This document shows, in pieces, positions 1 to 15,400 of a stretch of DNA of 64,000 nucleotides. Origin of the DNA: Aquila chrysaetos chrysaetos (lineage: Eukaryota > Chordata > Aves > Accipitriformes > Accipitridae); the NCBI RefSeq assembly GCF_900496995.4, contig NC_044005.1, positions 29,740,363 to 29,804,362 of the forward strand. Direction: 5' to 3'. A program made the translations under genes and the position numbers. Below the pieces are notes generated by a model that worked only from the letters and a program-made list of their open reading frames with translations, was not told the DNA's origin and did not search any database. Each line of letters begins with the position of its first letter. Within the stretch, counting starts at the first letter, position 1.

Positions 1-326
1 TAAGTTAAAACAAAACTAATTATAAAATAATGATTTCAAGTTTTAATTCATTGTCATGGGAAAGCTAGGTATTATTTGGTTTCTGTTGTAATTAAACTAC
101 TGAAGCCATTAGTTAATATTTCAGTAATCTTCAAGGACACTTGGCCAAAATTGGTACAGTAATGCAGCATGTCTAACTCATGAATGAGAGACTTTATCCA
201 TAAATGCTGTAATGAATGATGAAAGAGAGCCATATATTAAAAAGCTGCAGGCAATCTACAGTTCCTGTACTGAACGGATGTTGTTTGAGAAGATTAGCAA
301 TTAAAAAAAATTTGATTCAATTCCAG
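1..326 (+). other. SNX6: SNX6 intron, 3' part
   Basis: AT-rich sequence ending in a splice acceptor at 326. The preceding exon (PX domain, up to about residue 90) is not in the window. Nothing else is recognised. Confidence 0.8.
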
Positions 327-448
327 ATTCCACCGGCACCACCCAGGCCTGACTTTGATGCCTCAAGGGAGAAACTGCAGAAACTTGGAGAAGGGGAAGG
401 ATCAATGACTAAAGAAGAATTCACCAAGATGAAACAAGAACTGGAGGC
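327..448 (+). CDS. SNX6: SNX6 exon (residues 91-131): PX domain, proline-rich loop
   Basis: The acceptor is ttccag at 321-326 and the donor gtatgt begins at 449. The exon encodes [20 protein letters not shown] and then [20 protein letters not shown], ending two bases into an Ala codon. This is the proline-rich PX-domain loop and the following helices of SNX5/SNX6. The open frame upstream of 327 is intron read-through, so no start codon belongs here. Confidence 0.95.
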
Positions 449-3400
449 GTATGTAGACTTGATTACTACTTTTTTTTTTTTATATCCCTCAACTTTTAAT
501 GCTGTTTGCTGTCCCATGTTTCTGATTTAGCTGTAATGGTTCTCTGTGACATATAGGCTTGAGAATCCAGTTGCTACATAACCAGGGTTATCTTAGTGAT
601 CATGATCAGAGCCATTAGGAAAATTGTAGAAATAATTTCATGGAAGATCTTCTGAAACAGGAACCCCATCCCCCCAGCTTCTTCCTGAGCATTCTTTTAT
701 AAGGAAAAAAACTAGTTACATCCTTTTCTTCACAGAACACCTACAAAGGGAGGAGGTAATCTCTATCTTTTTTAGTTTTGGTGTTCCACATTTTATAAGC
801 ATAATGAGACTTCAAGGTTTATACATGTAGTGATTGAACTAGGGGTTTTTGCATGTGGTTGGTACTGTGAACATAGATGCCAACCTTCTGTTCCTCAGGA
901 AATATGGAGATTACTAGAAGATACTTTTTTCACTGACACTCCCTTTTTTTTTTTTTTTGCACAAGGAGAATATACTTCCTGAAAATAGTATTTTCCCTTA
1001 CTGTGAATTTAATGTGTATTGAAATATCTGCTCTAAGGCTTTTTGTTCCATATTGAGTTACACAGTGAAGTTTCTCCTTGCTTCATCCCCTTTCCTTATC
1101 ATGCATTCACTTCTTTGATCTTTTTCCTGTCATTGGTTTCAGTTTTCAAGTGTATATTTACACTGCTTCTAGACTGCTTCTATGAAGAGCTCTGAATTGG
1201 CAAGAAAAGTATATTGAACTCTTAGAACTGCTGCTTTCTCTCCGAACTCCAGCTGCTGTGAGCAAATGTCTTAAAAAGCTCTGTATTGGTGTTATGTAAA
1301 ATATAATTTATAGCAGAGTAGATATACACTTCATATGCAGAAAACTGAAAATTAGCAAAACACTATAAATTTTAAAGAATCTGTGGTTTTCCAGCGGCCC
1401 TGATCATGATTCTCTTGTGGTCTGGTTAGGGGTTGGATAACACAGAAAACTTTGGGTTTCTTCTACTGCCACCTCCATCCTCTGCATCCTCCTTTTTTGT
1501 CTTCACTGAATGACTACTACTCTCACTGAGATCAAACATCTCCCAACACTGGCCCTGCTGGTTTGCTGGTATGTAAATCTTAACCTCCTTGCACATAGTG
1601 GAAGCAAAAGTGTTGATTATCATTTCACCATTTGACCTCAGAATGGGGAAAAGAGTGTCTTCCTCATTTCTGGACAAGTTACATCTTATTCATTGGATTT
1701 GCAAAGCAAAATGAATTCTAGCAAACTTGTATTGATAAGAATGCTTTCCTCCTAATTAAATCACAAATGAGTAATTGCTTTAAAGTTGAGTTGGCTGAAC
1801 TGGGCAACTATGTGATTGTCATGGTTAAACGTGATTTTTTTTTTTTTGGTTGTACCTACCAAATGCAGCACTTAATTCCACTTCTAGAACCACTATGAAG
1901 CAAGACATCCACGTAAGCTTCAGCCCAAAAAGCCTAGGTGCTTTAACATGGAATAAAAGACTACTATCTGAACAGCTAACAAAACTACATGAACATTTAA
2001 ATAAGTAAGGAGGGTGCAAATAGGCAAGGGGATGGAGATGGGGAGGAAGGAATTTGCACATCAGCTACATAGTGCCTAGTGACTGTAGTCTGTATCTCAA
2101 TTTCTTGATTTTTGGGGAGTTGGGGAAAGGACAATTAAATGAAGTTACACTTTCAGCAAACCAGTCTGTGTTAGCTAGCATTAAAAATTAGAATGTATTT
2201 GTTGAATCTTCGTTAAAAGTCTCTCTTTAATATGTTAGGGCTTTGAATTTCCCCCTAGTATTACTGTTGTATTATTTACTTATGTATATATCAAATATTG
2301 GAGTGATAACCTCTACTATATCAGCTTATAATTTTGTATCCTGACTGAGGATGTCTTAAAGCTGCTCCTAGGCTTATCTCAAGCTTAATTGCTTCATGTG
2401 AATTTCTTATGTCTGTCTTGTTTCTTGTTTTCAGTGAATATTTGGCAATATTCAAGAAGACAGTTGCAATGCATGAAGTGTTTTTGTGTCGCGTGGCAGC
2501 ACATCCTATTTTGAGAAAGGATTTAAATTTCCATGTATTCTTGGAATATAATCAGGATGTGAGTATTGAAAAGTGAATTGCTGGCAGTAGAAATCAAGAT
2601 GTACTTTTATGGTAGGATGGAAAACTGATTAAGGGGGCTTTACCTCCTGGAGCAAATTGCATCAATTCCTTCATACCAGACATATTTGTATTGTAAAAGT
2701 TAGAAATTCATTTAGTCTGTAGGAATTCATTTTTTCTGCCACCTGGGGAACCAAATGCCCTATATGCTCTAGCCTCAGCATCAAAAATATTAATGGGAAT
2801 CCAGTATATTTTGGATTAAAAAGATTAGCTTTTGGTGCTGATTTTACATGATGTTATACTTGTCCACTCTTTGACTGAATTTTTTTTTTTTTTTTTTTTA
2901 TGGGGAAGGATGATGCAACAAAGACAGAATGCTAATTTTTAGGATTTGGAACTGTGGATTAAATTCTGTTGCTAACAACTAGAGAGGATTTCTAATGAAA
3001 TGTTCTGATAAGTAAAGCCTTTTTGTTAACAATGTAGGTGAAAATTCGGTTAAATTTTTTTCTAGATACTGGACTAGTATGGCTATCCACATGTTACATA
3101 CTGAGTTGCTATCTAATTTTGAGTTAAAGGAGAGGACTTTCTGGATTCATAACAACTCTTTAGTGTTGGAGTTAGTGGTTGCTCATATTCTGCAAACAGT
3201 TTTTAGTTGCTTTTTAAAATTGCAGAAATCAGCATTGAAAGTTGAAGAAATCATTACAAAGATTGGCTCAACTGAGTACATGCTTAACTTCAAAATATGT
3301 TACAGAGGATCCTCTTGTTGCTTCCTGTAGAAATGCTTACTGGTTCAGGAACTCAGTTTACCTAAATTGGGTAAATTTAGATGGACAGGAAGAGCATGAG

Positions 3401-6400
3401 GAGGCTGAAACCAACATTATCCTCTGTGCGGTGAGGGGTAAATGCTTCTGTAGTTTCTGAAAGTTAAAGATCTGCCATTCTACACTTAAAAGAGCAAAAC
3501 CTGATTATGCTAGGTTAACTCAACGGCCATACTATGTGTGATAAATACTGTATTACTGATAACTAAATGTATAACACCTTATACATTTGGTATTATCTGT
3601 AGGTGTTAGAATGTTGCTGGGGGTTTTTTTTGGTGTTTTTTTTTTTTTTTTTTTTCCCTGGAATAGTATCTTAGGTGATAAAGAACAGTCTAGTAAATTC
3701 TGTCATTATGGGTGCATGGTGCCCTGTTCCCATTAATGCAGAGTGTAAGACTAAGAGAGCAGGAAAACTGATTTAGGAGTAGCAAGTTGTGGTATGTAGT
3801 TCTATTTTAAAGCTTTTATTGCCTCCAGAAGGTGAACTAACTTCATAAATGAATTTGTTTTTTCAGTTGAGTGTTCGTGGGAAAAATAAGAAAGAGAAAC
3901 TCGAAGACTTCTTTAAAAATATGGTTAAGTCAGCAGATGGTGTCATTGTTTCAGGAGTAAAGGTGATTACTGCTTAATATATCAAGAATTAAAATGTATT
4001 AGCATTGTTTTCCCCTTTTTTTAATGAAGCAGCGATTTTTGTAGCGATATGTAACTTAAGAATTAGAGGCAGAGCATGGGAAGGAACCTGTCGCCCTGGA
4101 TGCGTGATAACTGAGAGCTATTTGATTGCTTCTGTGAAAGAGGGCTTTCAGTACTCTTTCCCCTGTTTTATGAAATTAAGCTTTTTTTTTTTTTAATCCA
4201 TAGATTATTGATAATCTGTTTTTTGTTCTGGCTTGCCATTTTATATAGTGGGAAGGTGCACTAGCTTTGGCAACTGCTGCAGCTTAGGAGTTACTAACAC
4301 AGTGTGAATTTTATCAGCCTTGTAACATCCTTCTACTGTTTCAAAGCTAAGACCAGCAGTAGAGGTGATACTATTTTTCCCAGTATATGCAAGAATGTAA
4401 CTGAGACCAAAAAAAAAAAAAAAAAGAATTTTAATGAAAATTCAATTTCATTTCAACTTTTAGAAAAGTTGAAAGGTTGGTTTTATAACAAGCATAAATT
4501 CTGCAGAAGATGATTTTGATCTCCTTTCTTTCTAGTGGTAACTTTCCATTTGCAAACAAATTAGAGAAGCTAAAGTTCCTAGTTATAATATCTTGAGTTT
4601 CGGAACTGCTGGAGAGTGGATATAACCATGGATTAATTATGACTTGGAGAAAAATATAAAGTCCAAATAACCAGCAGTTTTCATAAGCACATTGTTTAAA
4701 GCCCATGTTGTAGGCTATTCCATGGTACTGAGGATCTGTGGTATTTTAGAGTTTTTTTTTAAATAAATATAAACCAACTATCTCAAATTGTAATACAGAA
4801 AATATTAAAGTTTACCTACGTTTACCAACTTGAAAGAAATCTGTCATCAAGATCAGCGTTCCTGAGCTAGGAGTTCATATCGTCTCTGCTGTGACCATAG
4901 CATCTTGTGCAACTGGGTGTCTGTCTTCCCCTCTCCCCTTTTTCTAGGTAGATGTCCTTTTATTAAGTACTTGACATTTATTCTATTTTTCTGTCACCAA
5001 AGTGCTAGTTAGTAGAGAAATTATTTCCTTCACTTCAAGTTTGTTATCCAGAACTTTAAGATGCTTGTTACAAATTCTTAATTCTTAATAAATTCTTAAT
5101 AAAACTTCAGATCATGATAAAATAAGTGAAGAAGAAATCGATTTACATAAATGGTGTTTTAGACAATAAAAATAGATTGCATTTCATGTCACAGCAACAG
5201 CAGTATATGCAAATTTACTCTGCAATTGCTCTGTACAGAGTGAGTGAAATCCTGTTTTTTAAATTGTTCTTGTGTTTTGTAGGATGTGGATGACTTCTTT
5301 GAACATGAAAGAACATTCCTTGTAGAATATCACAACCGAGTCAAAGATGCCTCTGCCAAATCTGATAAAATGACAAGATCGCATAAAAGTGAGTTCTTTT
5401 TCCAGGGTGAAAATAGTACTAATTAAAGTGTACAGAAGTGGTTCATGAGGAACAGTAATTTTTAGTCCTCTCTTTGCATGTGAAAAGTGAGTTAATTTCT
5501 CCCAGTGTAGTCTTTGGATAGTCTAAAGAAGTTTAATTTGACTTTCAAAGTGTAGCCTTTGCTGTAGTAGACTAGATGGAGTAAGAACAGCCTGATGCGA
5601 CACTGAAGGTATCTTGATTCTTCATGCTGTCCCTTTGAAGAGAAACACACTTTATGTAATAATATTTTTTTTGAAGTCTGATTCTTAGTCTTTAAAGTGT
5701 AAAGGTGGGTAATATAGCAGTATATGTGATTTTACTCCTAATGAAGTTGCTCTTGATTGGATGAGCTTGCATTCATCAGAGTGCAATTTCTTGGCACACT
5801 AGGCATTGGATTACCTTGCTGAGCAGCAAACGCCTATTTGGGCCATTAGTTCTAGACTGGGAAGTCAGGTTTCCATTTTTCAGCCTTTTAGAATGGAGAC
5901 TGGAATGTGTGCATTCAGTAGCTTGGTTTGCACGACCCCTTTTCTTGCTGAAGTGAGATTTTCCACTTAGTTATTAATTTCTCTTCCTGAGCTGAGTGCT
6001 AGCTAATGTGATTTCTGGAAGCTCTAGATAGTCATCTCAAGTGCAGTGCATTTATTTGGGAAAATGGAAAATCTTTGGTTTAGGACTACTGTGTTTGGTT
6101 TAGGATTACTGTGTTTTGAGAAGCTCAGAAAAAGGTTGACCTTTATTGCCCTTGATTTTAAGTTTTTGTGCCTGGATAAATCAAAATTGAACTACTAGAT
6201 TCTCTCTACTTTCTTGAAGTTTGTGTCTGATTCACAGATTCTGTCTTCACTATCTACAGTAATATAGTTCACAAAAAAACCAGGCCACAAACCTTTTCTG
6301 AATCTCTATTGATAAGGACTCTAAAGTGGATATTGAATGAGACATTAAACCAAGAATTTACTGAGCTCTTCAGATGCTTCTCTTGCTATTGTATGTAGAC

Positions 6401-9400
6401 CAAGTCTTTTGCAGCTTTAGTATCTATGCTAGGAGACGGGGAGAGTCAGTTATGGCTTAATGAAGTACTAAGGGACCCTGTGTCTTCATTCAGTTCCCAC
6501 TGGAAGTGGTTTCTGGTGTTTTGTTTGCTTTCTTAAAATGAAAACTGAACTTCATTCATGGTAGTTAGGTGCCAAACTTTAGGTAGTGAGAGAGCCTTTC
6601 ACATTGGTTGTAGAACTAGGAAAATTGTTAGAAATGAGGTTGTAGACGATCTGATGGGAAGGATTGATTAAACTTGTGACAAAGCTTCACTGGTTTTCAG
6701 ACTCAAATCACCTAGGATGTTTATTGACAACTTTTATCAACCTGAGAATTGGGACAAATGGCATCTTTCGAAATTCTGGCTAGAGAAGCAGAGCAATGAC
6801 CTGGGAAGCCTGTTTTGGAAATGGGCAATCTGTAGTTTATTGATAACTTATGATCAACAGAGAGCTGCAGGGCTTGCAGAGATACTGACTTCCTATTTCC
6901 AGCAGAAAATCTATTTTTACGTTTAAATGGGAGGAATAGAAAGGGAGGTTAATGGCTTCCTAATAACACTCTTCACTGTAAGCAGCTGCACTGATTCCCT
7001 TGGGGTGTATGGAGTAATAAATTGGGTGGAAGGTGACCCACTCAATCTGCTAAAACAAGGTTGTGTTATTTAAAAAAAAAAAAAAAATCTGTTTAAAGAC
7101 ATTTAAACTTCAGAAATAACAAGCAAATATGTTTTCCTGTTCATTGCTTGGATCTGTTAGCGTTTTCATCATCCATTGAGTTTATACTAAAAGCTCTTTA
7201 AAAAAGCCATCTGTGCAAAGATTTTATTTTTATGATTACTGCATAGCAATACCTCACTAGTCAAATTACACAGCCTTCTTTACAAACCCTGCTCTAATTT
7301 CATTCTTTAAAATGCTTTAACACTAATGCTACTTCAACCAGTGACCACTTGTTGATGAGATAAGGGTTTCCTGAAAATTAGGCGTGTGCTAGAAAAGGTG
7401 TTGTGCATATAGCACTGTATTTTGGTAGTTTGGAGTTTTTATTCAATTTACTGCTCTCAAGCACACAGACTTATTCTTTGTTATAGTTAGCCTGTGATTT
7501 TTTTCAAATAGCTTTAGACATTAGATTCAGATTTAAATTCAGACTTTAGCCATTGAGTTTGTACACCTTCCACCAAAATAAAGCCTAACAAAGTTGCACA
7601 ATAAATTTACCCATCAGGTGCTAATTGTATTAAGTATTCCTAGATAAATGACAGACTTCACGATTTGGTGATAGCACCATGTTTATTGTGTGAAGTTATC
7701 CTTCATAAGTGACATGATTGAAATTTTATTTCTGCTTTTGTGTTAAAGCATGTTGCTTTTAGAAACCCACCTACTCTTGAAGAAAGAGAGAAATTTCAAA
7801 ATTCTCAGAAAGAAGAGGAATGAAATAGTAAAACAAGTGCTTGTTTGTTTTTCTAGATGTGGCGGATGACTATAATAGAATTGGTTCTTCATTATATGCA
7901 TTAGGAACGCAGGACTCCACAGATATATGCAAGTAAGATATTGTTAATAACCTATGGGGGAATTTGCTAAGTAGCAGTCTTAATGGTGACCTGCTGAGAT
8001 AGGTAGATCTCTTGTTATGAGAAACAGAATTTATTATAGTTATGTCACTTTAAGGGATTTTCTTCTCTAGCATTTCATTTCTGTAACAGGCTGCTTTAAT
8101 ATTTTTGCTTTAATATTTGTCTGGAAAAAAAAAGCTGTTTTCTGCAGTTTGTAGAACATTACACAGATTAAATGGAAAAGTCCTCATAGAAAAAGAAAAA
8201 ACCCTAACTCTTTCACCAGTTTTTTTTTTTTTAAGTGTTTTAAGTGCTTTGACATGCAGCGAGAACATGTCTCAGTCTGAGTATAGTGATTTTTGTGGGT
8301 GCTCCCTGTACCAACATCTTGAAAATGTTCTGTTGTTCTGGCAATTGCCTTTAGGAAGAGAAAGGAATCTACAGAGATCCCTAAAACTTTGAAAATAGAA
8401 GAGGGTCTCTACATACAGATGTTTGTCCTTTAATCTTTCAGTGATTTGCTTGAATCTGAAGTTTGGTGTATCTGAAGGTAAAAGTTAACTAGCTTAAAGA
8501 TGTTGATGCTTGTGAACATGCACATGTTAGTGTGACAACAGGTAGGAGATGAGTATGAAAGTTAACTTAAATTTACCTGAATTATAGTGATATACTTCCA
8601 AATGTGATGATAGCTTACATATCCATTACTTTGATTATAGTATTGAGATTTGATGTAGCCTGTTGGGGTCTGTCAGGAATCGCATCTGTCTTCTGTCAAA
8701 ATAGTATGATTGGACTGTAATTCAGTCTGCTGTTACACTGAACCCTTGTATTGTCTCCTGTGATGAAGATGTGCCACGTTGTTGCTCAGCCTCCCTGATT
8801 TCCAAGTAGGGCATGCGTCATGTTTATTGTCTGAAGAAAAGTACATTCAAATTTGAGTGAAGGACACTTGATAATAGTGTAGGACCGTTAACCAGGGTGG
8901 TGATGTTTAGGGTTTAATTCACAGAAGCATAAAGAATCCCTGAGGAGCTGTACAATTATTCTTTAGTGAAAAAACATCCATCTGTTATGGTTTGTTTGTC
9001 CGTTACCTTTTCTTAAGTTATACAATTCCCAGATGTTTCAGCTGCTACAATTTAGAACTATTATGTTCTCTGTGTTCTGTGAATTACAATTCTAAGCAGT
9101 GCCTTTACAGTCTTTGTTGCCAGACACAGATTGTATTTGGAGTTCTAGAAATTAGACTGTTTAAATTAATGTTGTAATATAAGCTGTTTCCTTTGTGCAG
9201 GTTTTTTCTGAAGGTATCAGAGTTATTTGACAAAACAAGGGTATGTACTATGAAACCTTTTTAGATTATTCTTTGTGTACATCCTGGAAGTGGCAGAACA
9301 TCTTGAGTCAACTAGACATTAATATGCGGATGTTTTATGGATGCTTCCATATGAAGCATTTAAGTAATGTGTGGTAGGGAATGAAAAAGCATAAGATTTC

Positions 9401-12400
9401 AGTCGTCTGTTTTGTAAAATGCTTGATCCTTAGGAGTCTTCAGTCTACTAAACATTTCTAGGCAGTCTTCCTGTCTTCTATGTAATAAACTAGTAAAGCT
9501 GCTATTCTTCTAAAATGCTCAGAGGCCTTCCGTACTTGTTACTGGGCATCACAGAACTTGTTATGGAAAAAAGAAATGAAGAAATGTAATCCTTAATCCA
9601 AAAAATGGTGGTTATGCTGCTTTTTTCTGGAGCCAAGATGTGTTTCTGCAATTATTTTACTCAGAAATACTATTGCTGTTTCTAACCAGATTTTGAAATA
9701 TATTGTCTCTTTTGCCTTATTTGTTTGGCTTGGTAGAGCAGAAGATGTATGCCATGTATCAGGAAAACTTTCAAATGAAAAATGTGTGCACTTCCTAAAC
9801 ACAGTTGTATCTGCATAAATATGTATTTTAAAGAAAATTAACGGTATTAATTGCTTTGACCTAAAATTTTGCCTTCTAGAATTTTTTTTAAAAATTAAGA
9901 TTTTAAAAAATGCACTTGCAGACTCTCTTTCTAAATTCACAGAAATGTCTGTTTCAAATACAAGCAAGTAAGTTTATTGGTCTTTTGAACCATTTAATGC
10001 ATGCATTTACACAACTAGTCTGCAAAGGTGCCTTAAAAATTTGTTTCCCTTTGATCTGAAAACCTGCATAAAACTTCTTGTGCACCTCTTTTATACTAGA
10101 TAAGTTTTTGTTTCTCTGCTGTTTTTCTAGTATATGATACATATAATTGAAATTGGGAAGAAAGCATTGTTTAAAATAGAAAGCTAGTTGTCAATTGCTG
10201 CTCGCACAGTAGGTTATTGCTTACATTTTAATGCAAAATCCTAATACTGCTTCTCATGCATCTTTAAGTATTCTGTCACAAATGCACGATCTTAGTTTTT
10301 GAAAAAGACAATCTGTCATGTACTGTTGTATATTTTATGTTGTATTTACATCATACAAGTGAATACCCAAAGTCTGGATGTTTTTAAATTGATGCTTTTA
10401 CTTACTGTTTTTCCAGAAAATAGAGGCCCGGGTATCTGCTGATGAAGATCTTAAACTTTCTGATCTTCTGAAATACTACCTAAGGGAATCTCAAGCTGCT
10501 AAGGTGAATTTATGAGTTTTTGTTCAGTGAAATAGTGTTTCTTTAAAAAAAAAAAAAGATAAGGGATCATCTTGAGAAATACACAGTAGATAGGTTAAAA
10601 TGCTGCCACTTCTAGCCTTCAATTTCTCCCTCAACTGTAAAACCTGGATCTCAGTTGTGTATACAAAGAAGTAACAATGCAGTTGGTCACTGTGAGACTG
10701 GAACTGTGTGATCTGCTTATTGAGGCCAAATCGTGCACAATAATTAAAAACAGTGGAAGAGCTGTTGGTGAATTGTTCATGTGTTTGCAATGTGTTTGCT
10801 GCTTGTAAACTGCAAGCAATTCTACTTGTTCTTTAATATTATTAAAATTGAATATTCCAGATGATATGCAAGTGCTGATACAAAAACACATGGGGCAAAT
10901 TTGATATTCTGTACCTACAGAAAATTTCATTCTTAGTGTTGTTTGATGTAAGATGATTAAATAACATGACAGAATGAGGAAGCATTTGACAGAAAATATC
11001 TGTAGTTAGAAATTCACAGCAATAACTGTTGCACAAAAAGCGCTACTGCTGTTTCGTGGCCCCTGTGTGTATTTCAAATACATAATCTAAATATAGTTTG
11101 TTTCTAATCTAAGAAGCTGTGACATTTCCCATGATTGTGCCTTCTTAGGCTTTTTGGAGTATCATCTAAGCCATCTGTTGCTGGCCTCTGTCAGACAAGA
11201 TACAGACCAAACAATATTAAATTGCATGTCTGATCCAGTATGGACATTCCTGTGACTTGCAGGATGAAGTAAAGTGAATGCAAATATTTTCATAAGGACT
11301 GGAATACAGCAAGAAAGACTAAAATTAATCTGATTTTTTTTTAAATTACTTTGTATATACTGAAATCTTTGGGTAGATTCATGTAAAGTCTATACATCCT
11401 TTATGCTTTTTTTTTTAATAGGATCTCCTATATAGAAGATCTAGGTCACTAGTGGATTATGAAAATGCTAATAAGGCATTGGATAAAGCAAGAGCAAAAA
11501 ATAAAGATGTGCTGCAAGCTGAAACTACTCAGCAAATATGCTGTCAGAAATTTGAGAAAATTTCTGAATCAGCAAAACAAGGTATTTGGGTGGTCTTTGA
11601 TGCTACGTTACTACTCGAAAATCAACAGATTTTAGGATGTTATTAAATGAGAATAGATTTTTGTTCTGTTTCCTAAGCAGAACTATTATCTTTTAATCAG
11701 TATTTACTTATTTTGGAAAGTTCAAATGATATTTTCCTTTGGTGGCTCGTAGCTCCATTAAGCAGAGCAAAGTCTAGGTGCAAATTATTTGTTAACCACT
11801 TTTTTTTTATATGCATAGGATAGGATACAAAATGATAATTGCTAGCAGTAAAGGGAAACCTAATCTTTTAAAGTGTTGTTGAAATTCTCCTTTTGGTTTT
11901 ATGCATTCTTCTGTGAAGGCAGCGGTCTGTTGCAGAGGTGATACTACATTAGAAAAGGGAGAGATCATGAAATGAGGTTTCACTGAAGTTGCGGTGTTAC
12001 AGTAGGTCTGGAGAAAAGGAACCTTATTTACATGTTGCCTTTTTCCTGGAAACTTACTCTCTTTTTTTTTAGGCTAAGATTGATGTGAGTTAGTAGTCAT
12101 CTGGCTCATTATTTGGGGCAGATTTGTTCAAGGTTTAAACACCATGCTCTTCTGTTTTTATAATTTAAGAGTTGTTTGAGCCTGTAAATCTGGCTAATGA
12201 TTCCTATAAATGAGACAGTGGAGAATGAGTGATCCTATTAGCCACAAAGGTATACGCATAAAGCGTACTTGCTTCCTCTGTTCTTCATGCTAGTTTTAGC
12301 TTAGTATCTTCCCTAAAGACTTTCACATATCAGCCTTGAAAGAGCAGTGCACATGGAATAAGAGAATTAAATGTTTAAAAGCATCCACATTGCAGTCTTT

Positions 12401-15400
12401 TTTCAAAAGAGCTTTGTGTCCACTAAAGGTTAGCTAGAGATGAGGACCTGCTATGATGGCTTGCTTTCATCCAATAGTGTAGCAGTATCTTTGAGCCTGG
12501 AATGTGCTGAGATTAAATTTGAGTTTTTTCCTGTTGCCTTTTCTCACCCTTTACCTCTTCCATCCTGAAGGAAAGTCTGTGAACAGTTGAGGGCACTAGC
12601 AATAATACTGTTAATGAATCCTTTTTTTTTTTTAATAGAACTGATAGACTTTAAGACAAGAAGAGTTGCAGCGTTCAGAAAAAATCTGGTGGAACTAGCA
12701 GAACTGGAATTAAAGCATGCTAAGGTAATTGTGGTTGTTTTTGGCCTGTATTTCAACTGATTTTAAATATTATATGCTTGAATAACTGAAATGGCTACAT
12801 TTGTTGTGTGATACACACTTCACATTCAGGAAAGGGAATTTGAACGTAAGCATCATCCAGAAAGGTGAACTTCCTTGAATAATAGGAAAAAAAAAAAAAA
12901 AAAAAAAAGGAAGTATAGGTGAAATATCTCTGAGGGGCTGGTGGGCTTGAGGTGCGTTTGGAAGACTTGCCTCCTTGAAGACAATTTTGGCTTCAGTTTT
13001 ATGTTTCTTTAGGTGTTTGATATTTATAGCTGCAGAATTTGAATACCTGCCTATTTTTAAAACCTCATCTCACCATTTCACTGTGAGATAGGAAGCGGTT
13101 TCTGTTACCCAGATGTTGGGGACTTGATGTATAGGATAGGCAAACTATTAAACATGAGATCACATGGGCCTGTCTGAAGTCAGATCAGTGTTACTCTGAG
13201 TATGCTTTTTGAACCTGTTTGCCTTTAAAGTGCTAACAAAACCGAAATGTTGCAGATAGCCTTCTCAGTAAAATAAATTTTTGCAGGAAAAAAACTTTAA
13301 AGGGCCTGTACTGTCCTTAAATTTCACAGTGTATTTAATTCTTTTAATCCCTATGCAATTAATGTTTTTGGTTAAATCAGGTTAGCTGCTCTGATTTCAT
13401 AGACAAGTACAACAGTCTCTAACAGTCCTTTAGCAGGAGGTGGCTTTCTTTTAAAAGTCAACTCTTCAACATTTCTAATTCTCATCACAAATCTGAAAGT
13501 GTGTTGATGACCAAGCTTTGAATTAACTTGGAATATATCTGTTGAAAGGACTAGTTAAGAGGTGTATAGTGTTGCCAAGTTAACTTGTTGCTGCTTTACA
13601 CTCTTTTCAGTAGTGTTGATGGTGTCATTCTTCGTTCTGCCAAACCCATTGTTTGTAAAACTAATGCACTGTAAAAAGGGTTGTTTTGGGGACTTTTTAA
13701 AAAAAAAAAATCTTTGTAGGTATAAGTTCAGCTTGATGAGATATTTAGCTGGTAAAGTAATCAGTAAGGTCTGGAAGATTCGACTCCTTTTTCAGATGAA
13801 CAGTGCTTACTTTAATGTGCTATATCAGAAATTCAGCTATATTTCCCCTAAAGTCTTAAAACATCTCATAATACTTGGTACTATTCGGCCTTCTTACTTC
13901 TCTGTAACAGCTGTCTCTATCCAGCCCTGAGTCTCCCAGAAATCCCCATGTTTGGTCATGAATGTACTGGTTATGGGTTTTAATGAAATTAATAGTCCTA
14001 ACAGTCATACTTGCAACAGTTTTTATTGATTTGCCATGTCATGCTTTAATAAGGGAATGAATCCACAGTGCTTCTGCCCTGCTTCAGTCATTGACTCTTA
14101 ATCATCTCTTGTAACTGACCCTTGCTGAAGTCCCCACATGCCATGGAGTGGAACGCTTAAAAATTCTGTCTTCTAAAGTATCCTTAAAGAATCACTCTCT
14201 GTGCTCTAGCTCTGTGTACTAACTCTCTGTGCAAGTCAAAATCTTGTAGTAATATTCTCTTGAATTTTGACAGCTAAGAACTGCAGAAGGCAGTGGAAAA
14301 ATGCGTAATTTCTGTAGCTTTCAACTTACTTGGTATGTGCTTCTTCTTGGTGTCCTCAGTTTATCTGGAAGAGCTTGAATTTTTTTAGCAGTTCTTCATT
14401 TGTCACCACAGCTTGTGTTTAAGATGTAGTTCTTCAGATGGTCTGTCTCAGTTTGTGACTTACCTTGTCTTAGTAAATTTACTAACAAGGAGTATATAGG
14501 TCTGTAATAGAAGCTTTGAACTGTAGTCCTGTTCTTGAAGGTGAATTTTTTTTTTTGCTGACCCTTTCCACTTACTTCATCATGGAGCACTGTAAGATTC
14601 ACTTACAGTGAATCTTTAAAGCTTTACAATATAAAAGGTCATTTTGACTAAGGGTGACAGTTCTTGAAATGTTAACAAATGTTGTGCCTTGTTGCCTGAA
14701 AGGGTATTTTACTTCTCACTAGGTTTGAAAGTTCTGTTCTTTCAAAGCCTGTGTTTTGTATTTATTCAAAACAAGCTACTGCAGATGGATCAGTTTGGTT
14801 GCTGTGCTTTTATTTCTACAGATTCTGAGTTGGATTATTACGGAAATCACAAGTGTAATAGATCATATTTTTCCATTTTATATAATTGGAAATTTTCTTA
14901 TTAATGCTATAACCAGTGTATTTGAGGATAGTCTTATGGATAAGTTTCTATTAGTCTGTACAGAGTATTGAAGAATGAAATGGTTTGGTGGAGACTTTCG
15001 GAGGTAGTTTCATAAAAGGAAGAAGATACGAAAAGACTTGGGCTTTTTTTGAGATAGCATTGTGCCTTGATGCATGAAGAGCAACGTTAGGGGAATATGA
15101 AGGTTTCTCTTTGTCCCGGAGAGGACGTTTTTATACTTGTTGCAATGCAAATCATGAACAGTGCTCCCATTTCAGGGAGGCTGAGTAGCCCTGGTTTTGG
15201 CTGGGCTAAGCTGGGATGTTTGTAGACACCTAATTCCTCTTGCAGTAGAGCCAAAAGAGGGCTGGTAGAAGCAAAAAGGAAGCTACTTTTTCACATAGGC
15301 AGTAAATTAATGAAGTCAGATCAAAAGCTCCCTGCTTTAAAGGTTCTGGACAAAATACTTTGCCTGATCCTGTGGCAGTCTCTGTCTTCATGCTTTTGCA

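Noticed and set aside
216..326. ATG and open frame running into the first SNX6 exon
   Set aside because: It is intronic read-through. The acceptor at 326 and homology show that the exon starts at 327 and that upstream PX residues are encoded outside the window.
13562..13930. 122-codon open frame in the SNX6 last intron
   Set aside because: No domain, hydrophobic AT-rich translation, inside an intron and crossing an A run. Chance frame.
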